Below, one piece after another: positions 18,862 through 28,198 of a stretch of DNA of 64,000 nt. Where the stretch lies: positions 620,001 through 684,000 of the forward strand of contig NZ_KE384548.1 in the NCBI RefSeq assembly GCF_000426625.1, written 5' to 3'. The notes beneath the pieces were generated by a model that had not been told where the DNA came from, ran no database searches, and saw only the letters and a program-made list of their open reading frames with translations. A program made the translations under genes and the position numbers. Within the stretch, counting starts at the first letter, position 1. Each line of letters starts with the position of its first letter. Source of the DNA: Psychrilyobacter atlanticus DSM 19335. GTDB lineage: Bacteria > Fusobacteriota > Fusobacteriia > Fusobacteriales > Fusobacteriaceae.

Positions 18862-21330
18862 TTAATTCTTTTCTAGGTATTTTTTAACTAGGTTTTCACT
18901 ATTTTTTACAATCTCATCGATCTCTAAATCCTTAGGAAATAGAGGAGGAAGGAATGTTAAGTCAACATTTGTAGCTTTTGGAAACTTACTTCCAATAGGC
19001 ATAGATTTGTAGGCTCCGTCGATAACAAATGGCTGAACTGGTATATCTAGAGTTTTACTCAGTATAGCAAAAGCCTTTTTAAATTCTGCCATTTCCCCAT
19101 CTCTACTTCTAGCCCCTTCAGGGAAGATAACTAGGTTTTTTCCTTGACGAAGAACCATAGCAGCAGTCTGTAAAGTTTCACTTAAGTTATTATCTAAATC
19201 TAAAAGGATTATATTTCCATGATCAGCACCCCATTTTTTCAATGAACCGTTAAAATGTTTAGAGATAGCTAAGTAATAGGTATTTTCTAAAATTTTCTTA
19301 TCCATAGCTGTATTGAGTATAAAACCATCTAAGAAACTTTGATGGTTTCCTATGAAAATTGCAGGCTGATTGGTTATATTTTCTAAACCACTTTTATTTA
19401 TTTTGATGTAACCTTTAAAAAATGGAGTCAGGATACATTTTGCAAATTTTAAAGCGGCACTAGATTTAGGAATGAAGACATCGATATCTTTATTTAATAT
19501 TTTAGACCAATCATTTTCTTTCTCTGTGATTTCGACACCTTTTTCATGTAAAAATTTTGATAGATCATATAGAGTAGGGTACTGAGAAAGTTCCTCTTCC
19601 ATAATGATAACATTAAATGTATTTCCAACAAATGACAATAATTCAACAAAATCCAATGAATCCATACCTAGATCTAATTCAAAATGATCTTTTGGTGTAG
19701 AAGAGACCCCTTTCAAATTTTCTATAAATTTTTTCAATATTAAGTATTCTTTTGTAGTTGGTTCTGCTATTTTCTCTACAACTCTTTTTTTCTCTTCTAA
19801 GAGATCTTTCAACTTAAATCTTCTAAGTTTTCCGAGCCTTGTTTTAGGCAGTTCTTCCTGTACAATTTTGATATCTAATATTTTTCTATAACTAGGAGCT
19901 TCGATATTATATGGATCTATAACATTCCATTTAATAGCTTCACTTATATTTTTTATACCCTCTTGCTCAATGATGGCAAAATTAGGGTATACAATTGCAA
20001 CTAGATGATTTTTATGTTCAGTAACAGCTAATTCAGAAATTAAATTAGTTTTTTTCATAATACTATCTTCAATATCCTGCGGGTTGATGTTTTTTCCGTT
20101 TGGAAGAACGATCATCTCTTTTTTTCTACCTATAATATAGAGGTAACTATCTTTTATCTCCCCTAAATCTCCAGTATGAAACCAGCCATCTTTATCTATT
20201 ACTTCTGCTGTAGCTTCTGGTTTGTTATAATATCCCTTCATTACGTTTTTTCCACGGGCAATGATTTCACCATCATCAGCTATTTTTAATTCAATCCCCG
20301 GGAGTGCTCCACCACACGATCCAGGCCTTATATCATCATATCTATTGAATGTAAGGATTGGAGATGTTTCAGTAAGACCATAACCTTCTAGCATCCTAAA
20401 TCCCAGAGTATTAAAATCTTTAACTATCTGTGGATCTATCTTAGCTCCTCCAGAAACCATAATATGCATGTGTCCGCCAAAACCATCCTGTACTTTTTTG
20501 AATATCTTTCTACCAAGCTCTATATTGTTTGTTTTAGAAACAATTTTAAAGAGGGTTCTAGGAATAAAACTTGAATTTATTTTTTCCATTATTCCCTTAT
20601 GAAACATCTCCCATAATCTAGGAACCCCTATAAATAATGTAATCTTATATTCCTGCAATGCACCTTTAATGGCAGCAGAGGAAAGATCATCTAAGATAAT
20701 AACTGTACCTCCAATCTTTATAGGAAGGATCAGATTTCCCATAAGTGGAAGGACATGGTGCATGGGTAAAAGGGCCAAGATTCGATCAACTTCACGGTAT
20801 AAGCCAACTTTAGCAATATTATCGATATTGGAAAGGAGGTTATCCATAGTAAGCATAACTCCCTTAGGGTCTCCAGTAGTACCTGAAGTATAAAGGAGTA
20901 GGACAGTTCGATCTCCCACAGGAGCTTCGATATAGTCTTTTCTACCTATGTAATTTTCAGGAACTTTCACTTCATCTAAATTGATGATTGGGATATCTAA
21001 TCCGGATATTTTAAGTGCTTCTGTAGCGACTTCTAAGTTTTTATTACTGGTATATAGATACTTTGGTTGTGCATCGGTTAAAAAATATGCGATTTCAGCA
21101 GCACTACTTCCAGCATCTACATTGATGGAAATTCCTTTTTTTTCCCAGATTGAAAATACAGCATATGCGATCTCAGGTCGATTTTCCAAAAATACTAATA
21201 CCTTATCCTCTGGATGTTCTAATTTTAACATATCTGAATAATATAAAATTCTTCTTACTAATTCTTTATACGTAATTTCAGTTCCCTTGTATATTAGGGC
21301 TGGTTTGTCTCTTGAAATAATAAATTTCAT
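18862..21330 (-). CDS. AMP-dependent acyl ligase - acyl carrier protein - PlsC acyltransferase fusion
   Basis: An 822-residue three-domain lipid enzyme. Residues 1-515 are an AMP-forming ligase with YTSGTTGDPKG (147-157), YGLTETSP (317-324) and the hinge GRKKEMIVLPNGK. Residues about 530-600 are an ACP with GMDSLDF, Ser558 being the expected phosphopantetheine site. Residues about 640-822 are a PlsC acyltransferase with NHQSFLD (662-668) and FPEGARSRDG (736-745). The likely job is to activate a free fatty acid, load it on the built-in ACP and pass it to a glycerophospholipid acceptor, as in Aas-type lysophospholipid recycling but with its own carrier. The order of events is inference. The start lacks competitors, and a promoter is probably in the 21331-21555 gap shared with lon. 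Confidence 0.88.
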   Translation of the reverse strand: MKFIISRDKPALIYKGTEITYKELVRRILYYSDMLKLEHPEDKVLVFLENRPEIAYAVFSIWEKKGISINVDAGSSAAEIAYFLTDAQPKYLYTSNKNLEVATEALKISGLDIPIINLDEVKVPENYIGRKDYIEAPVGDRTVLLLYTSGTTGDPKGVMLTMDNLLSNIDNIAKVGLYREVDRILALLPMHHVLPLMGNLILPIKIGGTVIILDDLSSAAIKGALQEYKITLFIGVPRLWEMFHKGIMEKINSSFIPRTLFKIVSKTNNIELGRKIFKKVQDGFGGHMHIMVSGGAKIDPQIVKDFNTLGFRMLEGYGLTETSPILTFNRYDDIRPGSCGGALPGIELKIADDGEIIARGKNVMKGYYNKPEATAEVIDKDGWFHTGDLGEIKDSYLYIIGRKKEMIVLPNGKNINPQDIEDSIMKKTNLISELAVTEHKNHLVAIVYPNFAIIEQEGIKNISEAIKWNVIDPYNIEAPSYRKILDIKIVQEELPKTRLGKLRRFKLKDLLEEKKRVVEKIAEPTTKEYLILKKFIENLKGVSSTPKDHFELDLGMDSLDFVELLSFVGNTFNVIIMEEELSQYPTLYDLSKFLHEKGVEITEKENDWSKILNKDIDVFIPKSSAALKFAKCILTPFFKGYIKINKSGLENITNQPAIFIGNHQSFLDGFILNTAMDKKILENTYYLAISKHFNGSLKKWGADHGNIILLDLDNNLSETLQTAAMVLRQGKNLVIFPEGARSRDGEMAEFKKAFAILSKTLDIPVQPFVIDGAYKSMPIGSKFPKATNVDLTFLPPLFPKDLEIDEIVKNSENLVKKYLEKN

Positions 21331-21555
21331 GATATTCCTCCTAAATTATTGATAAACATTTTAACTTATTATACTATATTTATTGATGTAAAACAAACAT
21401 ACCCAAGGAAAAATAAGAATAAAGGTGTTATTTTATTTTTCTGGAAATTTATATGGAACTAAATATAAAATTTTTAATTAATTTAATAGGAAATTATAAG
21501 GAAATAAAGTATAGTCTATTAATCAAATAAAATGATTCATAAGGGGGGGCTGACC

Positions 21556-23925
21556 ATGTATGCTCAAGAAAATGATAGTCAATTAATTAATGTAGAGCAC
21601 ATCTTGCCAGAAAATTTAACGATTTTGCCAATGCTAACAAGACCAATATTTCCAAACATTATGATCCCTATAACTTTTTCAGGGGAGGTTTTTTTAAAAA
21701 CTATTAAAATGGTAGAGGAAACAGAAAATAAATTATTAGGTTTAGTTTTTGTAAAGGAATTAAATCAATTTGATATTTTTAAATCAGAGTTATATGAAGT
21801 TGGAACAGTGGTAAAAATACATAAGATAACACCACTTTCAGCTAATACAATTCAGATAATAGTTCAGGGGTTAAATAGATTTGAACTATTAAAAGTAATC
21901 AAAAAAGACCCTAATACAGTCTGGAATGTAAAATATGACAAAGGTGAGGAGGGACCTCCAAACGATGAAATACGTGCTTATATGCTGGCAATCATGTCAT
22001 CTTTAAAGGAAATTTTTAAAGTTAATCCAATCTTGCAGGAGGAACTAAAGTTACTGATGACTCAGGTGAATTATGAAAAACCAGGTGTCCTCATGGATCT
22101 TATTACATCTATGCTGAAAACAGAAAATAAAAATCTGCAAGAAGTACTGGAAGAGTGGGATCTAGCCAAGAGAAGCAGACTGCTGTTAACAATGCTGAAA
22201 AAAGAACTAGAGATATCACATCTTCAGCAAAAACTTCAAAAACAAATTGAAGAAAAAGTAAGTAAACAGCAAAAAGAATATTTTTTAAGGGAACAATTAA
22301 AGTTGATCAAAAAAGAACTGGGAATGGAAAAAGATGATAAAGAGAGTGAAGTTGAAAAGATATTACAAATATTGGAAGGGAAAACTCTAAGTGAAGAAGC
22401 ATTAAAAACTGTAGAGGAACAAATAGAAAAACTAAAATTATTGGACAGCCATTCTCCGGAACATAATGTGGTAAGATCTTATCTTTTAGCCATAGCGGAG
22501 TTACCATGGGGGATCTATTCAAAAGATAGTTTGGATATAAATAAATCGAGAAAAAAACTGGATGAAGATCACTATGGATTACAGGATGTAAAAAGTAATA
22601 TATTAGAATTTATTAGTACTATTATGAAAACGGGAACGGTAAGTGGAGCTATCCTTTGTTTAGTAGGACCTCCAGGAGTGGGGAAAACTTCCATTGGAAA
22701 ATCAATTGCCAATGCATTAAATCGTGAATTTTTTAGATTTTCTGTAGGTGGTATGAAGGATGAAGCGGAGATAAAAGGTCATAGAAGAACTTATATAGGT
22801 GCTATGCCAGGGAAGATACTACAGGCTATTAAGAAAGTCGGAACAGCAAATCCAATAATAATGTTAGATGAGATAGATAAAATAGGGAACAGTTATCAAG
22901 GGGATCCAGCATCGGCTCTCTTAGAGGTATTAGATCCAGAGCAAAATGTTGAATTTTTAGATCATTATTTAGATGTCAGGTTTGATCTATCTAAAATTTT
23001 ATTTATAACTACGGCCAATCAGTTAGATACTATCCCTAGACCACTCTTAGACAGGATGGAAATAATTCAACTTCCAGGTTATATATTAGAAGAAAAAGAG
23101 GAGATAGCAAAAAAATATTTAATTCCTCATCAAATGTTAGAACATGGATTAACAAAAAAAGAAATATCAATATCAGCTCCAACATTAAGAGAAATTATTG
23201 ATAAATATGCTCGGGAAGCAGGAGTAAGGGGGCTAGAAAAAAATATTAAAAAAATTATGAGAAAAGCTACTCTGAAAATTGCCGAAGGTGAAGAAAAGAA
23301 AATAAGTGTAAATAAAAAAAATATGGAAGAATTTTTAGGTAAACCAATTTTCACCACCGAGGAATTATATAATAAAAACGTCCCTGGGGTGACTTTAGGG
23401 CTGGCTTGGACATCTATGGGAGGAGTTACTTTATACATAGAGGCAAGCGTTATAGGTCATCAAGGTGGGTTTAAGCAAACAGGTCAATTGGGAGATGTAA
23501 TGAAAGAATCCTCAATTATAGCCTATTCATACATCAAATCTTTAATGTGTAAAGAAGACTGTGATAAAGATAAGAAAGACTTCTTTGATAAACATAGTAT
23601 CCATCTCCATGTACCTGAAGGTGCTACTCCAAAAGATGGACCTTCTGCCGGTGTGACTATGGCACTTGCTTTATATTCACTGGCTAAAAATAAACCAATC
23701 AAAAATAATATAGCTATGACTGGAGAGATAACTCTAACTGGAAAAGTATTACCTATTGGAGGAATAAGGGAAAAAACAATAGCTGCAAGAAGGGTAGGAA
23801 TAGATACATTGTTAATTCCAAAAGATAATAAAACTGATTTTGAGAGATTACCTAATTATATAAAAGAAGGAATAACAGTGCATTATGCTGATTATTTTGA
23901 AGATATATTAAAAGTTGTATTTTAA
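21556..23925 (+). CDS. lon: ATP-dependent protease Lon
   Basis: Cytoplasmic AAA+ serine protease for damaged and regulatory proteins, about 789 residues. It has the N-terminal substrate-binding LON domain (ILPMLTRPIFPNIMIP), a coiled segment rich in K/E/Q, Walker A GPPGVGKTS, Walker B IIMLDEIDK, and the P domain with catalytic serine in KDGPSAGVTMA and lysine in IREKTIAARR. I place the start at the ATG at 21556, which follows AAGGGGGGG; an in-frame ATG at 21532 lies ahead of that site and is unlikely. It is monocistronic, closed by a long terminator hairpin. Confidence 0.93.
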   Translation: MYAQENDSQLINVEHILPENLTILPMLTRPIFPNIMIPITFSGEVFLKTIKMVEETENKLLGLVFVKELNQFDIFKSELYEVGTVVKIHKITPLSANTIQIIVQGLNRFELLKVIKKDPNTVWNVKYDKGEEGPPNDEIRAYMLAIMSSLKEIFKVNPILQEELKLLMTQVNYEKPGVLMDLITSMLKTENKNLQEVLEEWDLAKRSRLLLTMLKKELEISHLQQKLQKQIEEKVSKQQKEYFLREQLKLIKKELGMEKDDKESEVEKILQILEGKTLSEEALKTVEEQIEKLKLLDSHSPEHNVVRSYLLAIAELPWGIYSKDSLDINKSRKKLDEDHYGLQDVKSNILEFISTIMKTGTVSGAILCLVGPPGVGKTSIGKSIANALNREFFRFSVGGMKDEAEIKGHRRTYIGAMPGKILQAIKKVGTANPIIMLDEIDKIGNSYQGDPASALLEVLDPEQNVEFLDHYLDVRFDLSKILFITTANQLDTIPRPLLDRMEIIQLPGYILEEKEEIAKKYLIPHQMLEHGLTKKEISISAPTLREIIDKYAREAGVRGLEKNIKKIMRKATLKIAEGEEKKISVNKKNMEEFLGKPIFTTEELYNKNVPGVTLGLAWTSMGGVTLYIEASVIGHQGGFKQTGQLGDVMKESSIIAYSYIKSLMCKEDCDKDKKDFFDKHSIHLHVPEGATPKDGPSAGVTMALALYSLAKNKPIKNNIAMTGEITLTGKVLPIGGIREKTIAARRVGIDTLLIPKDNKTDFERLPNYIKEGITVHYADYFEDILKVVF

Positions 23926-23939
23926 AATCTTAACTTAAT

Positions 23940-23987
23940 AAAAATCGTATTAATTTGAGAGGGTTATCTTTAATTAATACGATTTTT
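23940..23987 (+). terminator. Terminator of lon
   Basis: A 16-bp perfect stem (AAAAATCGTATTAATT against its complement at 23972-23987) with a 16-base loop and terminal T run. Confidence 0.85.
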
Positions 23988-24088
23988 AAATATAAACGCT
24001 ATAAAGTCCGATAATAATAGATTATAAAATTAAATTTCAAAACAAAAATAATTTATATTATAATACTAAAAAAGATGGAGGTTAAATA

Positions 24089-24385
24089 ATGATATTAGTT
24101 CACGAAAAATTAAAAAAATATATGACTAAAAAAAATCTTAATATTATAAAAATTTCTATTAAAACAGCCACAAGCGGTTGATGTGCTGGAGCACAGTCGC
24201 TTCAGGTTGAAGCAATAAAAGAGATGGAGAATGAAAATGGATTTACTAAATACGAAGTAGATGATCTGAATATATATATCTATGATGGACTGAAATTAGA
24301 AGATAAAGTAGAGGTTAGATATTTATATTCCATACCTATAATAGGAACTGTCCTCAGTGCTTCTGGGTTAAGACTGAAAAATTAA
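24089..24385 (+). CDS. Small selenoprotein with UC motif (HesB/IscA-like or CC/Se-motif family)
   Basis: A 98-codon gene interrupted in frame by TGA at 24179-24181 (codon 31). Read as selenocysteine it gives the motif TATSG-U-CAGAQS, where a redox U-C pair replaces the C-C of related proteins. The frame is open on both sides, has GGAGG 7 bases before the ATG, and continues 67 codons after the TGA to a TAA. Downstream text (YEVDDLNIYIYDGL, then SASGLRL) resembles small HesB/IscA-like proteins, several of which are known selenoproteins. A hairpin with a GGT loop lies 23 bases after the TGA, at the distance expected of a bacterial SECIS element. A role in redox or Fe-S chemistry is likely. The selA/B/C/D machinery must lie elsewhere. 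The alternative, a nonsense-mutated gene, fits the evidence less well. Confidence 0.78.
24199..24213 (+). promoter_or_regulatory. Bacterial SECIS element candidate
   Basis: GCTTCA-GGT-TGAAGC: six perfect base pairs closing a three-base loop with two leading G residues, beginning 17 bases after the in-frame TGA. Bacterial SECIS hairpins bind SelB through a guanosine in a small apical loop located roughly 16-37 bases from the UGA. A second hairpin (TGTGC-TGGA-GCACA, 24182-24195, with AAGCG/CGCTT outside it) starts immediately after the TGA and competes. Confidence 0.65.
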
Positions 24386-24423
24386 AAATAAAGAAGTAAG
24401 ATATTTTAAATATTTTTTTTAAT

Positions 24424-24456
24424 AAGGGAGCTTTTGGGCTTCTTTATTTTTTTATT
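24424..24456 (+). terminator. Probable terminator after the selenoprotein gene
   Basis: GGGAGC-TTTTG-GGCTTC (with one G-U pair) followed by a long T-rich tract. The stem is modest. Confidence 0.45.
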
Positions 24457-24528
24457 TTCTTGGAAAATCTAAATTTGATTACAAAAAATATGAGCTGAAA
24501 AAATCTAAATTTACTATAGGGGGGAATC

Positions 24529-25350
24529 ATGGAGAAAAAGATAGAAAAAAAAGATATAGTTTTGAAAAAGCGAGATCTTCAAGGGTATAAGGGTAATTAT
24601 GGACATGTGATAGTGATAGGAGGGAGCAGAGGGTTTACAGGAGCGCCTGTGATTACAGCTAATTCCGCAGTGAGATCAGGGGCTGGTTTGGTAACTCTTT
24701 GTATAGAAAATGAGATCGAAACTATGGTGGCATCCAACCTTTTAGAAGCTATGACCTGTGTTTTTTCATATGAAATAAGATTTAAAAAGTTACTAAATAC
24801 TGCTACTGTAGTAGCTATAGGACCAGGGATGGGAATAGAGAAAACTTTAAATGTTTTAACACATACTCTAGATAACTCTGCATGTCCCTTGGTAATAGAT
24901 GCCGATGGAATAAATGTATTGAATAAAAATATGGAATTGTTAAAAGGAAAAAAAGTAGTTTTAACTCCTCATTTAGGAGAATTTTCAAGGTTGACAGGGT
25001 TAGATATAGAAGAGATAAAAAAAGATAGATTAAATATCGCTAAAGAATTTGCCGCAGTTCACAATGTAGTTTTACTTTTGAAAGGATATAGAACTCTTAT
25101 TACTGATGGGAAGGAAACATATATAAATACAAGTGGAAATTCTGCCATGGCAAATGGAGGTATGGGGGATTCTCTTACTGGGATAATTGCCTCTTTGATA
25201 GCACAGGGTTATGATCTGTTAGAAGCTGCTTATATGGGGGCTTATATCCATGGTTATATAGGAGAGGAGTTATCCAAGGAAAGATTTTGTGTCACAGCAA
25301 GGGATATAATAGAATGTCTTCCTATATATATGAAAAAGTTTCAAAAATAA
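24529..25350 (+). CDS. nnrD: ADP-dependent NAD(P)H-hydrate dehydratase
   Basis: A 273-residue ribokinase-fold repair enzyme that converts damaged NADHX/NADPHX back to NAD(P)H using ADP. Signature segments are GNYGHVIVIGGSRGFTGAP, SGAGLVTL, LTPHLGEFSRLTG and the phosphate-binding NGGMGDSLTGIIA. It is the stand-alone dehydratase form; the N-terminal epimerase (NnrE) domain found in many bacteria is absent, so the epimerase should be encoded elsewhere. The ATG follows a strong GGGGGG site. Confidence 0.92.
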   Translation: MEKKIEKKDIVLKKRDLQGYKGNYGHVIVIGGSRGFTGAPVITANSAVRSGAGLVTLCIENEIETMVASNLLEAMTCVFSYEIRFKKLLNTATVVAIGPGMGIEKTLNVLTHTLDNSACPLVIDADGINVLNKNMELLKGKKVVLTPHLGEFSRLTGLDIEEIKKDRLNIAKEFAAVHNVVLLLKGYRTLITDGKETYINTSGNSAMANGGMGDSLTGIIASLIAQGYDLLEAAYMGAYIHGYIGEELSKERFCVTARDIIECLPIYMKKFQK

Positions 25351-25477
25351 AAGGAGGAATTTAATAAAAATAGGATTCTTTTCCTGCTTTTTTGATAAAT
25401 ATAATAATTATGCTTGTAATTTAAATTAATTTACAAGTATACTATAAGTATAATTAAATTGCTGTAGGGGAGAAAAT

Positions 25478-26986
25478 ATGCTGAGGATAAAGAGTTTAAC
25501 GGTTGTGAGTGTTTCTAGTCTAATAGTTTTTATATTTATGTTTATTTATTTAAAAAAATCAATCGACACAGATTATAAAAATTTAGAAATAATTAGATCA
25601 GAGTCTGTATATCATCTGATAGATCAGGAGTTTCAAGGGGTGTATAAAAATTTAGAAAAACTCAACACTGACTGGAGTAAGTGGGATGATACCTACGAAT
25701 TTATAGGGGGAGATAATAAAGTAAGGGGAAAATTTATAGAACGTAACTTAGAATATGGAGTACCGTACGGAATATTGTCAGACTTAAATTTAAATTTTAT
25801 TATTTTTATAGATGATGAGGGACAAATTTTATATCAACAGGGTTATGATAATTTATCTGGAAATAAAATATCTGAAGAAAAAATTTATAGGATAACAAAA
25901 ACAATATCAAAGTATAATGAAAAAACAGGTATGCTAGCTGGTGATAATGAAGAAGTTATTGTTTTTTCTAATCTGAAGATAACCGATAGTCAGGAAGTAA
26001 AAAAATCAAAAGGTAATTTAATAATGGGTTATTTTTTAAATAGAAACAGGGTTATGGCTATCGAAGAAAAATTAGGAATCCAATTTGGTATGGCAGGAAC
26101 TTCAGAAATTTTTGAAACCCCCTATAAAATTAATATAGGTAGAAATAAAATATATAATAAACTATATATACCAGACCTCTCAGGGGGAAGTGTTATTTTT
26201 AATAATGAAAGAGATGCTGATATATTAATTTTAGGGAAAAAAAATATAAAAAAATATGTGATTGTGTTATTTGTTAATTTTATAATCCTGATATCTGCGA
26301 TCTATATCTTTATGGAATATATTATAGTGAGAAGATTAAGAAAGATGGATCAGTCTGTAAGGGAAATTATAGAATGTCAAGATTTGGGGAAACGTCTTAA
26401 GATCAATGGCAGAGATGAAATTGGAAACTTGGGAGAAAATATAAACAATTTATTGGAAGACCTTGAGATTATGAAGGCAAAATTATATAATTTAGCCACC
26501 TATGATGTGATGACTGGAATTTTAAATAGACATACGGGATTAGAGAAGCTAGAAAGAAATTTTAAAATGAGTCAAAATAATAATAAAATTTTTACAATTG
26601 CTTTTATAGATATAAATGATTTAAAATATGTAAATGACAGGTATTCCCATGAAGAGGGAGATAAATTGATTAAAAACATTGTAAAAATTATAGAAAATAG
26701 TTTGAAATCAGAAGATATTTTTTTAAGGTTTGGAGGAGATGAATTTATTCTGGGATTTAACAGATTAAACTTATTAGAAGTAAATCTATTATTTAATGAA
26801 ATTGAAGAAAAATTAGAAAATTACGATAATAAATCCAAAAAAGAATATACACATAGTATAAGTGTAGGAGTAGTAGAATGTCGAGAAAATAAAACTTTAG
26901 ATGAATATGTCAATATAGCAGATATCAATATGTATGAAAACAAAAGATATAAAAAGAAATTTCCTGAAAGAAAATATGTAAAATAA
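25478..26986 (+). CDS. CHASE4-HAMP-GGDEF diguanylate cyclase
   Basis: A 502-residue membrane signalling enzyme. An N-terminal transmembrane helix (about 8-27) precedes an extracytoplasmic CHASE4-type sensor (about 35-250; WSKWDDTYEF is the typical mark). A second helix (about 263-285), a HAMP linker and a GGDEF domain (about 340-500) follow. The active site reads RFGGDEF intact, so the protein should make cyclic di-GMP. The inhibitory RxxD site five residues upstream is not present (KSED), so product feedback is probably absent. The start follows GTAGGGGAG. The HD-GYP protein at 33939-36158 could degrade the messenger. Confidence 0.87.
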   Translation: MLRIKSLTVVSVSSLIVFIFMFIYLKKSIDTDYKNLEIIRSESVYHLIDQEFQGVYKNLEKLNTDWSKWDDTYEFIGGDNKVRGKFIERNLEYGVPYGILSDLNLNFIIFIDDEGQILYQQGYDNLSGNKISEEKIYRITKTISKYNEKTGMLAGDNEEVIVFSNLKITDSQEVKKSKGNLIMGYFLNRNRVMAIEEKLGIQFGMAGTSEIFETPYKINIGRNKIYNKLYIPDLSGGSVIFNNERDADILILGKKNIKKYVIVLFVNFIILISAIYIFMEYIIVRRLRKMDQSVREIIECQDLGKRLKINGRDEIGNLGENINNLLEDLEIMKAKLYNLATYDVMTGILNRHTGLEKLERNFKMSQNNNKIFTIAFIDINDLKYVNDRYSHEEGDKLIKNIVKIIENSLKSEDIFLRFGGDEFILGFNRLNLLEVNLLFNEIEEKLENYDNKSKKEYTHSISVGVVECRENKTLDEYVNIADINMYENKRYKKKFPERKYVK

Positions 26987-27015
26987 AAAAAGAGGTATTT
27001 TTATACCTCTTTTTA
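26985..27015. terminator. Bidirectional terminator between GGDEF gene and pyrB
   Basis: Stem AAAAAGAGGTAT/ATACCTCTTTTT between convergent genes, with T runs on both strands. Confidence 0.85.
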
Positions 27016-27025
27016 CATGGAAAAA

Positions 27026-28048
27026 TTATTTTTCACAATAAAAACACACTTTTTCCCCTTTGAGATCTATCCACTTTCCTCCTAAATTCTCTATCTGTGA
27101 GATACATTTAAGATTTTCACATTTTTTATCTATTCCATCATATAGAGGTTTAGTGTGATCTTTCATAAGTAAACTCATGATGGCCTGTCTGACGAAAACA
27201 CCATTTTTAGCCTGGGAAAAATAAATGGCATTGGGAGTAGAGTCTAAATTTGTATGGATCTCTCCAACCCTAGGCAGCGGATGGAGAATTTTTAAATCAG
27301 GCTTGGATATTTTTAAAATTTCTTTATCTATTTGATATTTACCGGCACATTTTTTAAAATCTCTGGGATCATCAAATCTTTCCTCTTGTATTCTGGTCAT
27401 ATACAGGATATCTGTATCCCCCATGATAGATTCATAGTTTTCTAAAACCTCATATTCCAAAGAAAGAGAATCTAAGATGTAAGATGGTATCTGCATCTCA
27501 GGAGGGGCTATAAAATAAATTTTATTTCCCCTAAATTTGTCCAGTGCCTTAGCCAGTGAATGAACAGTTCTACCATATTTAAGGTCTCCTACAAATGCAA
27601 CCTCTAAATTATCTAGTCTTCCTTTTTCCTTTTGTATAGTATAGAGATCGAGTAAAGTCTGGGTAGGATGCTGGTTAGCTCCATCACCTGCATTTATTAC
27701 AGGTATATCTAATATTTCGCTGGCTCTTTTGGCTGTTCCCTCATAGGGACTCCTGATTGCCATAATATCTGTATAGAGGCCCATCATGGTAAGGGTATCA
27801 GAGATTGTTTCTCCTTTTTTTAGGGAATTATTCCCTCCTCCATCTAACTCTATTACCTTCCCTCCTAATCTATACATAGCACTGATAAAAGATAATTTAG
27901 TCCGGGTAGATGGTTCAAAAAAAACAGTGGATAAAATTTTATTCTCTAACTCAGAAGGTTTAGGGTCATTTTCCAACTCTCTTGCTTTATCTAAGATATT
28001 TAAGATATCTTTTACTGTTAAATTATTTAATGATAGTATTTCTTTCAA
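27026..28048 (-). CDS. pyrB: Aspartate carbamoyltransferase with a C-terminal zinc-ribbon tail
   Basis: Second step of UMP synthesis: carbamoyl phosphate plus aspartate to carbamoyl aspartate. Carbamoyl-phosphate-binding STRTKLSF and HPTQTLLDLYT and the aspartate-loop region HPLPRVGEI are all present. After the normal catalytic chain (about 305 residues) comes a tail with CENLKCISQ and CFYCEK, the four-cysteine zinc site of the PyrI regulatory chain, but no nucleotide-binding domain of PyrI. It thus looks like PyrB fused to only the zinc half of PyrI. I choose the TTG at 28048 (about 340 residues) because AAGGAGG sits five bases upstream; the frame stays open to 28123 without such a site. Last gene of carA-carB-pyrB. 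Confidence 0.9.
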   Translation of the reverse strand: MKEILSLNNLTVKDILNILDKARELENDPKPSELENKILSTVFFEPSTRTKLSFISAMYRLGGKVIELDGGGNNSLKKGETISDTLTMMGLYTDIMAIRSPYEGTAKRASEILDIPVINAGDGANQHPTQTLLDLYTIQKEKGRLDNLEVAFVGDLKYGRTVHSLAKALDKFRGNKIYFIAPPEMQIPSYILDSLSLEYEVLENYESIMGDTDILYMTRIQEERFDDPRDFKKCAGKYQIDKEILKISKPDLKILHPLPRVGEIHTNLDSTPNAIYFSQAKNGVFVRQAIMSLLMKDHTKPLYDGIDKKCENLKCISQIENLGGKWIDLKGEKVCFYCEK

Positions 28049-28198
28049 ATTTTCCTCCTTATTTTCCTTTCCTTTAATGATTTTTCTAAAGGAACATAAA
28101 TTATATATTATGAAAGAGGTCATTATACAACCTCTTTCAAATTTATTATTAAATTTTATTTTTCCTGCTATAGATAGAATATCGGATAGTGGAGTTGT

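Noticed and set aside
24089-24385. Nonsense-mutated pseudogene
   Set aside because: Only one stop, placed exactly at a redox Cys position, with a SECIS-like hairpin at the right distance and an otherwise intact gene with a good ribosome binding site.
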